A DNA stretch of 64,000 nucleotides, from assembly GCA_001508005.1 (NCBI GenBank), contig LGEZ01000007.1, positions 23,548-87,547 of the forward strand. The letters run 5' to 3'. The position numbers were made by a program, and so were the translations under genes. A model generated the notes under the pieces. The model was given only the letters and a program-made list of their open reading frames with translations, was not told the origin of the DNA and did no database searches. Position 1 is the stretch's first letter, and the number at the start of each line of letters is the position of its first letter. Positions 25,151 to 33,117 of the stretch are shown here, piece after piece. This DNA comes from Clostridia bacterium 41_269. Lineage in GTDB: Bacteria; Bacillota; DTU086.

Positions 25151-26371
25151 TTATAATCCGCCGTAAGCTTCTTCACCATGGGCTGAAATGTCAAGACCAA
25201 TGAGTTCTTCTTGGGGTTTGACACTCATGCCCAACATCACGTCAATTGCCTTAGCAATTACGAACGTAGCTACAAAGGAAAAAGCCCAAACCACCGCAAC
25301 AGCATAAAGCTGCACCCACAGCAGACTTGGATTCCCCAAAATCAAATCGTTAATGCCTGCAGCATTAACACTTTTATCTGCAAAAATTCCTGTGGCAACA
25401 GCACCCCAAGTTCCTCCCATTCCATGGCAGGCCCATACATCTGAAGATTCATCAAGCCCGAGCCTTTCTCTCAATTTTATGCAGTAATATGATACTACGG
25501 ATGCAACGGCCCCTATTATGACAGCACTTCCAACGGTAACAAATCCTGATGCAGGAGTGATGGCCACAAGACCAACAACAGCACCGGTAGCTATTCCCAT
25601 GGCACTGGGTTTCCCATAAAGCCAGCTTAAGACCATCCATGCAAGGGCTGCACAGGCCGCTGCCGTATTGGTAACCAAAAATGCATTTACAGCAAGCTCA
25701 TTAGCGCCCAGAGAACTTCCAGCATTAAAGCCAAACCAGCCGAACCATAACAGGACAGCTCCTAAAATGGTTACTGGAATATTATTAGGCTCCATTGTAT
25801 AAGAACCAAACCCCATTCTCTTTCTAACAACTAAAGCCAGGGCAAGGGCAGACACTCCCGATGTTATATGAACAACAGTTCCCCCTGCAAAATCTAGGGC
25901 TCCAAGATCTTTCAGCCATCCTCCTTTAGCCCATACCCAGTGAGCCACAGGATCATATACAAAAGTTGCCCATAAAAGGGTGAACAGAATAAACGAACTA
26001 AATTTAATGCGTTCTACAAAAGTACCCGTTATCAATGCCGGCGTAATTATTGCAAACATCATTTGAAATAACATAAAGAGAAGATGGGGAATAGTTGATG
26101 CATAATCGGGATTTGGCTTAAAGCCTACTCCATTTAACAGCAGCCATCTCAAAGAACCTATAACTCCCCCCACATCAGGACCAAAAGCTAAGCTGTACCC
26201 AAAAAGTACCCATTGAACACTTATCAATGCTAAAGTCACAAAACTCATGGTAATTGTGGAAATCACATTTTTTCTTCTTACCATTCCACCGTAAAACAGC
26301 CCCACAGCTGGTGTCATGAGCATAACCAGAGCTGATGAAATTAAAACCCATGTAATATCAGCAGCATTCAT
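25151..26371 (-). CDS. amt: Ammonium transporter Amt
   Basis: About 406 residues with eleven membrane helices. Family blocks are visible: [18 protein letters not shown] near the start, [11 protein letters not shown] with the first pore histidine, [16 protein letters not shown], and the [20 protein letters not shown] segment with the second pore histidine. It conducts ammonium into the cell and is gated by the PII protein encoded next. The ATG at 26371 lies after GGAGGGCGG. The gene has a long leader of about 320 bases with two terminator-like hairpins, so premature termination may control it. Confidence 0.95.
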   Translation of the reverse strand: MNAADITWVLISSALVMLMTPAVGLFYGGMVRRKNVISTITMSFVTLALISVQWVLFGYSLAFGPDVGGVIGSLRWLLLNGVGFKPNPDYASTIPHLLFMLFQMMFAIITPALITGTFVERIKFSSFILFTLLWATFVYDPVAHWVWAKGGWLKDLGALDFAGGTVVHITSGVSALALALVVRKRMGFGSYTMEPNNIPVTILGAVLLWFGWFGFNAGSSLGANELAVNAFLVTNTAAACAALAWMVLSWLYGKPSAMGIATGAVVGLVAITPASGFVTVGSAVIIGAVASVVSYYCIKLRERLGLDESSDVWACHGMGGTWGAVATGIFADKSVNAAGINDLILGNPSLLWVQLYAVAVVWAFSFVATFVIAKAIDVMLGMSVKPQEELIGLDISAHGEEAYGGL

Positions 26372-26400
26372 CAAACCGCCCTCCTTTACGTATTTAAAGC

Positions 26401-26437
26401 AAAAAAGGCGCTTTTCAATTACCGAAAAACGCCTTTG
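26401..26437 (-). terminator. Promoter-proximal terminator hairpin in the amt leader (second)
   Basis: On the minus strand AAAGGCG...TTTTC and GAAAAGCGCCTTT pair, followed by TTTTGC, ending only 27 bases before the amt start. A small hairpin GGTGC-AGTGCT-GCACC (26466-26451) precedes it. Confidence 0.6.
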
Positions 26438-26589
26438 CTTTTCTTCTTATGGTGCAGCACTGCACCTCAGCAGTGTCATTTGAACATGGCTTTAAAGCCT
26501 AACTTAAATGGACACCCCAACAAGAAAAATATAAAGATAGATCATAACTTCTTTAATAAGCCACCAAACAGCATCCCCCCTTTCCCCAA

Positions 26590-26667
26590 AATTAAAAAAC
26601 GTCCTCATGGAGGTTTACCTCCTCTGAGGACGTCTCTGCCCATCTCCAGCCGGACTTCCCTGCCCGG
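26590..26667 (-). promoter_or_regulatory. Leader RNA of the amt operon with terminator-like hairpin (first)
   Basis: On the minus strand CCGGGC-AGGGAA-GTCCGG (26667-26650) forms a hexaloop hairpin enclosed by CCATC/GATGG. It is followed by ACGTCCTCA...TGAGGACGT (26633-26599), which encloses GGAGGT-AA-ACCTCC and ends in TTTTTTAATTTT. This looks like an attenuator close to the transcription start. The hexaloop has the A1/G4 pattern seen in ANTAR targets, but I could not place a convincing second hexaloop, so the regulator is open. Confidence 0.5.
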
Positions 26668-26700
26668 ATGGAAAAACATAAATGTTTTTAATTTCCTGTG

Positions 26701-26730
26701 ATTATAAAAAGCCTTTAAATAAGCTGTCAA
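26701..26730 (-). promoter_or_regulatory. Promoter of the amt-PII operon
   Basis: On the minus strand TTGACA (26730-26725), an 18-base spacer and TATAAT (26706-26701) form a near-consensus sigma-A promoter. It is the start point of the long amt leader. Confidence 0.7.
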
Positions 26731-26919
26731 TAAATTTTGGAAAAGAATATTGTATACATTGAGCCACAATTTTTATAGGAAAACTTTCTTTTCTGAAATT
26801 AATAAAAAGATCATTAAACTAAAATTTTTAATAACTGATTGTACAAACATTTGGGCACACCCCTATGCATATATTATTATCTAAGGAAATTGAAAATAAA
26901 TATATGGAGGTGACAGGAG

Positions 26920-28029
26920 CTGCCTACAGGAAGGCTGAAAAAGGCTTTTCTTGGAGGAAACACCCCTTTAGGGTTTCATTCTTTTTTTGACTACAATTCT
27001 ATTATCAATCCATCTAATATAAAAAGGCTTTTCATTTTTAAAGGAGGACCTGGCGTAGGAAAATCGACCTTTATGTGCAAAATTGGCGAAGAAATGCTTA
27101 ATCAAGGCTTTGATGTTGAATTCTTTTTCTGCTCTTCGGATAATAATTCACTAGATGGAGTGGTTATACCTCAAATAGGAGTAGCATTAATAGACGGTAC
27201 CGCACCGCACATTGTTGACCCCAGATATCCCGGTGCAGTAGACGAAATTATTCACCTTGGAGAACATTGGGATGAAGGAAAAATAGAAAAAAATAAGGAT
27301 GAAATTATCAGATTAAACAATGAAATCAGCAGGCTTTTTTCCACAGCATACCGATATCTAATGCAGGCCAAAATCCTACACGATGAAATGGAAAGCTATT
27401 ACAAAGACAGCGGAGCCTTAAATATAGCGGGCCTTAACCAAGCAGCGCGGGAAATTGCTGATAAAATTTTCAATGGAAAAGAAAAGAAAAATATCCCTTG
27501 GGTACGCCATCTATTTGCCAGTGCCATTACTCCGAATGGAGCCGTTAATCATTTGGAGAATATTTTTGCATATTTTAAAAAAAGAATAATCTTAAGCGGA
27601 CCAGCAGGAACAGGAAAATCAACTATCATTAAAAAAATCTATTGGGAAGCTGTAAATAGAGGATATGATATTGAAGCCTACCACTGCAGCCTAAAACCCA
27701 ATGAATTGGAACATCTCGCCATTGAGGCCTTAAGTACTGGAATAATCACCAGTGAATTCCCCCATATCTTTAAGCCTTTTCCAGAAAAAGATGTTATAAT
27801 AAACATGCTGGAATATGTAGATGAAAGCTGTCTTAAGCCCTATACAGCAGACCTAGAGGAAGCAAGACGGCGTTATCAAGAAGCATTTACAAGAGCTGTT
27901 GATTGTATCAATAAAGCCAAGATGCTTCATGATGAATTAGAAAAGCTGTATATACCAAATATGAACTTTTCAGCTGTTGATAGTTTGCGCAAAGAAATTC
28001 TAAAAAAAATTCAAAATTATAAAAAATAA
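26920..28029 (+). CDS. Two-P-loop ATPase, PRK06851-like, likely CTG start
   Basis: About 369 residues in two related halves, each opening with a Walker A loop: FKGGPGVGKSTFM (about residue 42) and LSGPAGTGKSTIIKK (about residue 228). Each half ends in a helical part with the phrase AKILHDEMESYY or AKMLHDELEKLY, which shows an internal duplication. The first ATG in frame (27073) would cut off the first P-loop. The open frame reaches back to a TGA at 26911, and CTG 26920 lies 5 bases after GGAGGTGA, giving LKKAFLGGNTPLGFHSFFDY as in relatives. Function of the family is unknown; members occur in spore-formers. A strong terminator follows. Confidence 0.72.
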   Translation: MPTGRLKKAFLGGNTPLGFHSFFDYNSIINPSNIKRLFIFKGGPGVGKSTFMCKIGEEMLNQGFDVEFFFCSSDNNSLDGVVIPQIGVALIDGTAPHIVDPRYPGAVDEIIHLGEHWDEGKIEKNKDEIIRLNNEISRLFSTAYRYLMQAKILHDEMESYYKDSGALNIAGLNQAAREIADKIFNGKEKKNIPWVRHLFASAITPNGAVNHLENIFAYFKKRIILSGPAGTGKSTIIKKIYWEAVNRGYDIEAYHCSLKPNELEHLAIEALSTGIITSEFPHIFKPFPEKDVIINMLEYVDESCLKPYTADLEEARRRYQEAFTRAVDCINKAKMLHDELEKLYIPNMNFSAVDSLRKEILKKIQNYKK

Positions 28030-28066
28030 ATTATCCCTACAGCTTCTGCTGTAGGGATAATTTTTA
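28030..28066 (+). terminator. Rho-independent terminator
   Basis: TTATCCCTACAG and CTGTAGGGATAA form a 12-bp perfect stem with a CTTCTG loop and then TTTTTATATT. Confidence 0.9.
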
Positions 28067-28109
28067 TATTGTGTAAGGATAATTTATATAAATGAATGGG
28101 AATGCCCGC

Positions 28110-28808
28110 TTACTTTATTGGGAAGATGCTTGAGTACCGTCTGTAATAACCTCTTTTTCGCGTTTTTTCTTTAAAATAATAACCTATAATTATTGCCAAT
28201 GCTGCTCCCGCCAAAGGCACTGTACTGTGCAGAAAATGGTAGTTGTGAACCAGGTCCGCAGCAACCTTATCCCCAACAATCATCTCTCCAGCAACATAAC
28301 CTAGTATACCTGCACCGATATAAATTATTATGGGGAACCGAGCCATCAATCTCATTATTAGCGTACTTCCAAATACTACAATAGGAATACTGATCCCCAA
28401 ACCAATAAGAAGGAGGGTAAAATTACCCCTTGCTACTGCAGCAATTCCCAAAACGTTATCCAAACTCATTATCACATCGGCAAAAAGAATGGTTTTTATG
28501 GCCGAAATTAAATTGTCGCTTGCCTCAACGTGTTCTTCTTTTTCTCCTAAAAGGAGCTTTACGGCAATAATAAACAGCAGTATACCACCTATAAGCTGCA
28601 AGTATGGAAGTTGCAAGAGCCAAGCTGCGACAAAGGTAAGTACAACGCGGAAAACCACAGCACCCACTGTTCCCCAAATTATACCCAACCTCTGAGCCCT
28701 TGGCGGCAGGTTGCGGCATGCCATGGCAATAACCACAGCATTATCACCGCTCAATACAATATTGATCATCAAGATCTGAGATAAAGCGAGCCAAAAATCA
28801 TTTCCCAA
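28110..28808 (-). CDS. TerC/YkoY family membrane protein (probable manganese exporter)
   Basis: A 232-residue membrane protein of seven helices. The two conserved acidic motifs of the TerC family are NIVLSGDNAVVIAMA (about residue 16) and ADVIMSLDNVLGIAAVA (about 110). Family members such as YkoY/YceF export or insert manganese. The gene is preceded by a yybP-ykoY riboswitch, which senses Mn2+, and this supports the manganese role directly. The C-terminus is basic. The TTG start follows AAGGAGTGAG by 6 to 8 bases. Confidence 0.9.
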   Translation of the reverse strand: MGNDFWLALSQILMINIVLSGDNAVVIAMACRNLPPRAQRLGIIWGTVGAVVFRVVLTFVAAWLLQLPYLQLIGGILLFIIAVKLLLGEKEEHVEASDNLISAIKTILFADVIMSLDNVLGIAAVARGNFTLLLIGLGISIPIVVFGSTLIMRLMARFPIIIYIGAGILGYVAGEMIVGDKVAADLVHNYHFLHSTVPLAGAALAIIIGYYFKEKTRKRGYYRRYSSIFPIK

Positions 28809-28910
28809 TACTTTCTCACTCCTTTTTTAAATTTTTAACAAGATTAAGCCTAAAACCTTAATACGCCCTTCTAAATGTTTTTCTCATTACCCCCTTTCTT
28901 TTTCCCAAAA

Positions 28911-29031
28911 TAAAAGACCTTTGGTGCATGACAAACAACACCAAAGGTCTCACCGACACCCTGGAGGATGCCCGACAAGCCAAGCCTACGCTGTAGTGTT
29001 GACCTGCCGACAAGCTACTCCCCTTCGGTTT
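28911..29031 (-). ncRNA. yybP-ykoY manganese riboswitch with terminator
   Basis: On the minus strand the aptamer reads AAGGGGAGTAGC, then GTCAACACTACAG, GGCTTGTCGGGC and CGGTGAGACCTTTGG, the conserved four-way-junction blocks of this class. The expression platform is AGACCTTTGGTG facing CACCAAAGGTCT, followed by TTTTATTTT (28952-28911). The GAGACCTTT of the aptamer and the terminator stem share bases, so the two folds exclude each other, as expected for Mn-induced readthrough. Confidence 0.9.
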
Positions 29032-29323
29032 AAAACACCAACTATTTTATTTTGAATATTACCTGTTTCTATCGTATTCCTATCGCAGCTTGTATTATTA
29101 AAAAAATAACTTCTACTGTCAATCCCCTTTTTCTTTTAAAAGATATTAAAAAACTTCATTTTTTTTATCTATATACTTAAATCGCTCTTATTTATATTCA
29201 ATAATATAAATTTCGCAAATTAAAAACAAAAAATTCAAAAAAGGAAAATGGTATACCAATATCGAATAAAGTGGATTATTTAGCAAACAGAAAGCAGCAT
29301 GGTGTGAAAGGGGATAACAGCCA

Positions 29324-29896
29324 ATGAGCAGAAGCGACACTGCAGCTGTTAAAGCATCCCAAAAAAAATTTGAGTTCAGCTGGCGGGAATATTTTGCAAA
29401 GATAAAAAGTAAACCAAGGGAGCATCCCCTGCCCGGTATTAACGGCTTTGATTTATTCATTTCATGGTTAGGAGCTTTTTTAGGAATCAGCACTGTGGCT
29501 TATTTAACCCTTACATATGACGTCCCCCTGATGGTTGCATCTTTCGGTGCCTCAGCAGTACTTATATATGGTGTTCCAGATGTGCCCCTGGCTCAGCCCA
29601 GGAATGTTTTTTTCGGACATGTAATTTCCGCTACAATAGGGGTAATAATTTATTACCTTTTCGGATTAACATGGTGGTCTACCGCTCTGGGATGCTCCTT
29701 AAGCATTGCCGCTATGCTGGTAACAAAAACTACCCATCCGCCAGCTGGAGCTACAGGAATGGTTGCTGTATGGACACAGCAATCTCCCCAGTTTATAATT
29801 ACCCCAGTAGCCGTTGGGGCACTTATTTTAATTTTCATTGGTCTTATCACTAATAATTTATCCCCACGAAGAAGCTATCCAAAATACTGGTTTTAA
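29324..29896 (+). CDS. HPP family membrane protein
   Basis: A 190-residue protein with four membrane helices between about residues 45 and 180. It carries the eponymous THPPAGATG motif (about residue 140), ASFGASAVLIYG and LAQPRNVFFGH, all typical of the HPP domain. A relative, the chloroplast/cyanobacterial nitrite transporter NitT1/HPP, suggests anion transport, but bacterial members are mostly untested. It has no operon partner. The start is preceded by AAAGGGG. The closing hairpin works better for the opposite strand. Confidence 0.88.
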   Translation: MSRSDTAAVKASQKKFEFSWREYFAKIKSKPREHPLPGINGFDLFISWLGAFLGISTVAYLTLTYDVPLMVASFGASAVLIYGVPDVPLAQPRNVFFGHVISATIGVIIYYLFGLTWWSTALGCSLSIAAMLVTKTTHPPAGATGMVAVWTQQSPQFIITPVAVGALILIFIGLITNNLSPRRSYPKYWF

Positions 29897-29908
29897 AATC
29901 ATATAAAA

Positions 29909-29935
29909 AGAAGGCACAGGGAAAATACCTGTGCC
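29909..29935. terminator. Shared terminator of convergent genes
   Basis: GGCACAGG and CCTGTGCC pair around GAAAATA (29913-29935). The minus strand continues into TTCTTTTTATAT, the plus strand only into CTAAATT, so it chiefly ends the DUF5320 gene. Confidence 0.65.
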
Positions 29936-29981
29936 CTAAATTAAGCTGAGCAGGAGGCAGGCTAAAAATTTTTAAATAACT

Positions 29982-30335
29982 TTATTCGTCCTTTTCCCCT
30001 TTAAGGTCCTTAATACGTCTTTTAACATTCTCAAGACACTCTTCAAAGTATTCCGCCTGTTCCTTCAGAAGCTCCAGCTGTTTCTCCTTAGAAATCTCAA
30101 AGGCAGAGGGGTTAACAAATCCTCCCCATGCCGGCAGCCCTAAGGACGCTCTCTGCCAGCCGGGAAGTCCCGTTGCATAATACCAGTTGCGGTAACCCCT
30201 TCCTCCTCTTCCCCAAAAATGCCTTCCAGGTAGAGGATTTGCAAATCCCGGAACAGGGTATCCAGCACAATAACCAGCTCCTCTACCGGTCATTGGACCA
30301 AACCCAAGAGGACCAGTGCCATCTCCACGGGGCAT
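29982..30335 (-). CDS. DUF5320 domain protein
   Basis: A 117-residue protein. The N-terminus MPRGDGTGPLGFGPMTGRG plus AGYC is the DUF5320 signature, followed by a Gly/Arg/Trp/Tyr-rich segment and a C-terminal coiled coil (about 75-117) with regular Leu/Glu/Lys pattern. Such proteins are common in anaerobes, often next to NifB/NifX-like dinitrogenase-cofactor or Mrp-type genes, here not seen. Function is unknown. ATG 30335 is chosen over an upstream start because GGGAGGTG lies 9 bases before it. Confidence 0.8.
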   Translation of the reverse strand: MPRGDGTGPLGFGPMTGRGAGYCAGYPVPGFANPLPGRHFWGRGGRGYRNWYYATGLPGWQRASLGLPAWGGFVNPSAFEISKEKQLELLKEQAEYFEECLENVKRRIKDLKGEKDE

Positions 30336-30455
30336 ATAATTTTCACCTCCCAATATTAGTTTTAAACATATGTTCATTATTTATGATACAAAACCTTTTG
30401 AACATATGTCAATAACAAAATTAAAATTTTTTGAAAATTCCTTTTAAAAAATAAA

Positions 30456-30763
30456 GCCGAGGAAATTTTCCCGGCTCAAACTGTCGATAAACCCTCTTAA
30501 GTATATTTTAGTAGGTCTCTGCTGCGGTTTGCGAAACGACTTAATGAGCACTGGCTAACAGCTCTTGGCGAAGCGTAAGGTGAAACCGGGAGGTGCGAAT
30601 AGGATGTGAGCACCAGCCCTATACTTTCATAGGATGTCGAATTTGGGGCAGTCCGGTTTTGTCTTTAAGCTTTGCCTAGAGATGTCCAGTGCGAGTTCAG
30701 GAGTAAGAAAACTGCAGCAGAGACCTTTTGTCAACAAGCTGGCCGAGGAAATTTTCCCCGGCT
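30456..30763 (+). mobile_element. 265-bp structured repeat element, copy 2, inserted in a terminator
   Basis: The core (30477-30741) is about 90% identical to the reverse complement of 262-525. It is flanked by direct repeats 30456-30476 and 30742-30763, both the local hairpin GCCGAGGAAA.../...CCCGGCT, unrelated in sequence to the hairpin flanking copy 1. The fold is nested in perfect order: GGTCTCTGCTGC/GCAGCAGAGACC (30514-30525 with 30714-30725), GCACTGG/CCAGTGC (30548-30554 with 30686-30692), GGCGAAGC/GCTTTGCC (30567-30574 with 30669-30676) and AAACCGG/CCGGTTT (30583-30589 with 30653-30659). Changes between copies stay pairable as G-U on this strand. No coding potential. Whether it is a non-autonomous transposon or an RNA gene is open. 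Confidence 0.72.
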
Positions 30764-30782
30764 TTTCCCCGGCTTATTTAAT

Positions 30783-31616
30783 TTATGTCAATTCCACTTC
30801 TTTATACTTTTTAGTGAGCTCAATAACAGCTTTTTCCGTTGGTATGCGCTCTCCGCTTGAGCCTGCAACATAACCCACAGCATCTGTATTTCTTACTGAA
30901 TATTCGGCAGACTCAACATCCTTAATGGGCCCCCCATGGGTAACAACCAATACATTGGGATTGACTCTTTTGGCCGCATCACATACAGCCTGTATTTCTT
31001 CTACAGCTTTTTCTAGGCTCACCGTTTCTCCAGCACCCGTAAGCCCCCCTGTGGTTACTCCAATCATAGCACCGATAACATCAGCACCAGCCTCGGCCAT
31101 AACCTCTGCCTCTTCAGCATTAAATGCCCATGCTAAAGTAAATATACCTATTCTGCTGGCTCTTCTAATAAGTTCCACCTCTCTAGAAAAGCCTATGCCT
31201 GCTTTTTCCAGTTGTGCAGCAAATTCACTTCCATACATTCCCACAAAGGGCTCATTGGTTACCCCCGAATAGCCAAGTTCCAGCACTAAATCAATCATTT
31301 TATCAAGATCAAGGGTTGGGTCATGGGCACCTATACCTGCTACACAGGGTGTATTTTTTACCACCGGCAGAATCTCTTTAGACATTTCCAGCATCAGCTC
31401 ATTGCAGTTGGAATAGGGTAGCCATGCCATTAAGGAAGGTTTGCCCATCATTCGATACTTTGCGGTGGAATAAACGCAGATTATATCTGCCCCTCCTAAT
31501 TCAGCACATTTAGCTGTCAGCCCTATTCCCGCCCCAAATACTAAAATCATACGGTTATTGTTGACCTGCTCTAAAAGCCGATCAATAACTTCATTTCGAG
31601 TAAATCTTTTAGCCAC
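30783..31616 (-). CDS. Phosphoenolpyruvate hydrolase-family TIM-barrel protein (second copy)
   Basis: About 277 residues of the PF09370-type TIM barrel, related to phosphoenolpyruvate mutase/hydrolase enzymes. Visible blocks: LVFGAGIGLTAKCAELGGAD, CVAGIGAHDPT, YSGVTNEPFVG, EAGADVIGAMIGVTTGG and VVTHGGPI, with YVAGSSGERIPTE near the end. It is a paralogue of the protein at 33118. Relatives stand beside Tm-1-like ATP-binding proteins, and the tomato resistance protein Tm-1 is a fusion of these two domains. GTG 31616 follows GGGGGAG and avoids overlap with the gene before. It ends just before the terminator that holds the second repeat element. The reaction is unknown. Confidence 0.82.
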   Translation of the reverse strand: MAKRFTRNEVIDRLLEQVNNNRMILVFGAGIGLTAKCAELGGADIICVYSTAKYRMMGKPSLMAWLPYSNCNELMLEMSKEILPVVKNTPCVAGIGAHDPTLDLDKMIDLVLELGYSGVTNEPFVGMYGSEFAAQLEKAGIGFSREVELIRRASRIGIFTLAWAFNAEEAEVMAEAGADVIGAMIGVTTGGLTGAGETVSLEKAVEEIQAVCDAAKRVNPNVLVVTHGGPIKDVESAEYSVRNTDAVGYVAGSSGERIPTEKAVIELTKKYKEVELT

Positions 31617-31638
31617 TATTCTCCCCCTTTTAAACTTT

Positions 31639-32992
31639 TTACAGCTCTTCCAGATGGACAATATATGAAAGATCGTGGTGGCTTCCTTTTTTCCATCTGC
31701 CCGTAAGCATTTCTTCTAAAAGCTCTGACATCAAATCTGCAAATTCAGGTTCGTTGAGGTGCTTATCAACAATTAGAATATCTACATTGGATTTCTCCAA
31801 ATCCACCTTATCGAGCAGAGTCCTAGCAAATTTCCTGCTCCTTAATGACCGCTCTGGTTTTTCAGGGTCAGAAACCCAAACAGGACCTGGGTCCGGCCCA
31901 GCCCATCCCAAATCTTTGTTGGGCTCTGACAAATCACATGCTCCCCAACCCCTCATGGGAATACAGAAAGCTGTTGGCCCCTTGGCTCTGTTGATCTTTT
32001 CGGCAATATGTTCAGCAATGAGACTTGCCTCATCAGGAGAGACCCCTACACAGGTAACTGTAGGATTATGAATGTAAAGGCCTTTTCCAGGTAAATGGGT
32101 TTTGCTGAGATGTTCTTCCGGCACCGTATCCTTGGGTCCAAAATTTATCAGGTCCAATCCTCCTGGTGCAATTACTTGGGGTATCCCTATATCACCAGCT
32201 GCAGTAAGCCTATCAGGTCCCGCACTTAAAACACCACCCAGCAGGTAATCGCCGATCTCATGGGTGGTAATATCCAAAACCCCTGAGATCAGGCCATCCC
32301 CTATTAATTCTTCCATGGACCTTCCGCCGCTTCCCACAGCATGGTTGATTATTACGTCATAACCCCTGCTCTCAAAATATTTTGAGGCACGCAAAACGCA
32401 TGGAGTTGTAACTCCAAACATCATGCACCCAATGAGGGGTTTTTCTGCAATATCATCAAGATCTGGAGAATTAGCCATACCTACTACGCATGCAGCTGCG
32501 TTATTAAGTATTCTCCTGGTAACTTTGTTAAGGCCGGCCTCTGCTATGGGATACATCATGCATATATCCTTTGTACCCACATAGGGGCTTATATCACCAG
32601 CGGCCATAGTTGTCAGCATTAACTTAGGAAAACCTACAGGCAGCGCCCTCATGACGCTTGTAGCAATGCTTGCCCCCATAGAACCCCCATAGGCAACAAT
32701 TCCATCAATTTCATTTTTTTCGTACAGCTCAAGGACAAGCCTTTTAGCCCCTTCAATAACAATATCTGCTGCTTTTCCCCGATCCAGCGAAAAGACTTCT
32801 TCGGTGGTTTTACCAACTTTACTTAAAACATCGCTGATGCTGATATCAGCCCAACCCACTTCTTTTCCTACACTGATTTCTAAAATGATGGGATCCCCGC
32901 CTGATTTTTTAACCCTATCAGCTAAAAAATTTAATTTCTTCTCCCTTTGTATCGAGGATTCCCATTACCACAATTTTGGGGTTTTTTTTCAT
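31639..32992 (-). pseudogene. Tm-1-like ATP-binding protein (UPF0261), one frameshift
   Basis: The gene starts at ATG 32992 as MKKNPKIVVMGILDTKGEE, the family's N-terminus, and then shifts at a T6 run (minus strand, plus positions 32924-32929; one T too many). The rest, 406 codons in frame from 32859, carries IVAYGGSMGASIATSVM, KLMLTTMAAGDISPYVG, ECHG-like GVTTPCV, NHAVGSGG and the C-terminal PMRGWGACD, so all but about 45 residues is intact. Tm-1-like proteins bind ATP; their bacterial role is unknown. It sits between two TIM-barrel partners. The break is either a consensus error or a very recent mutation, since the downstream frame is unspoiled. Confidence 0.82.
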
Positions 32993-33117
32993 CCTCAATC
33001 TCCCCTTCTGGTTTTATACCGTAACAACCCCCTATCCACCACAGCACCCGCTCAAAGGCAAAAAACTTTTTTTTGGGGGTATTTGGAAAAACCATAAAGC
33101 ATTCCTGAACCCAAACA

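Noticed and set aside
26590..26667. Calling the amt leader a proven ANTAR target or a glutamine riboswitch
   Set aside because: Only one good hexaloop hairpin is present before the terminator, and the glutamine aptamer sequence blocks are absent.
30477..30741. Naming the repeat as raiA-motif, HEARO or another Rfam class
   Set aside because: I could not match a consensus from memory well enough; no raiA or IscB-like gene is adjacent.
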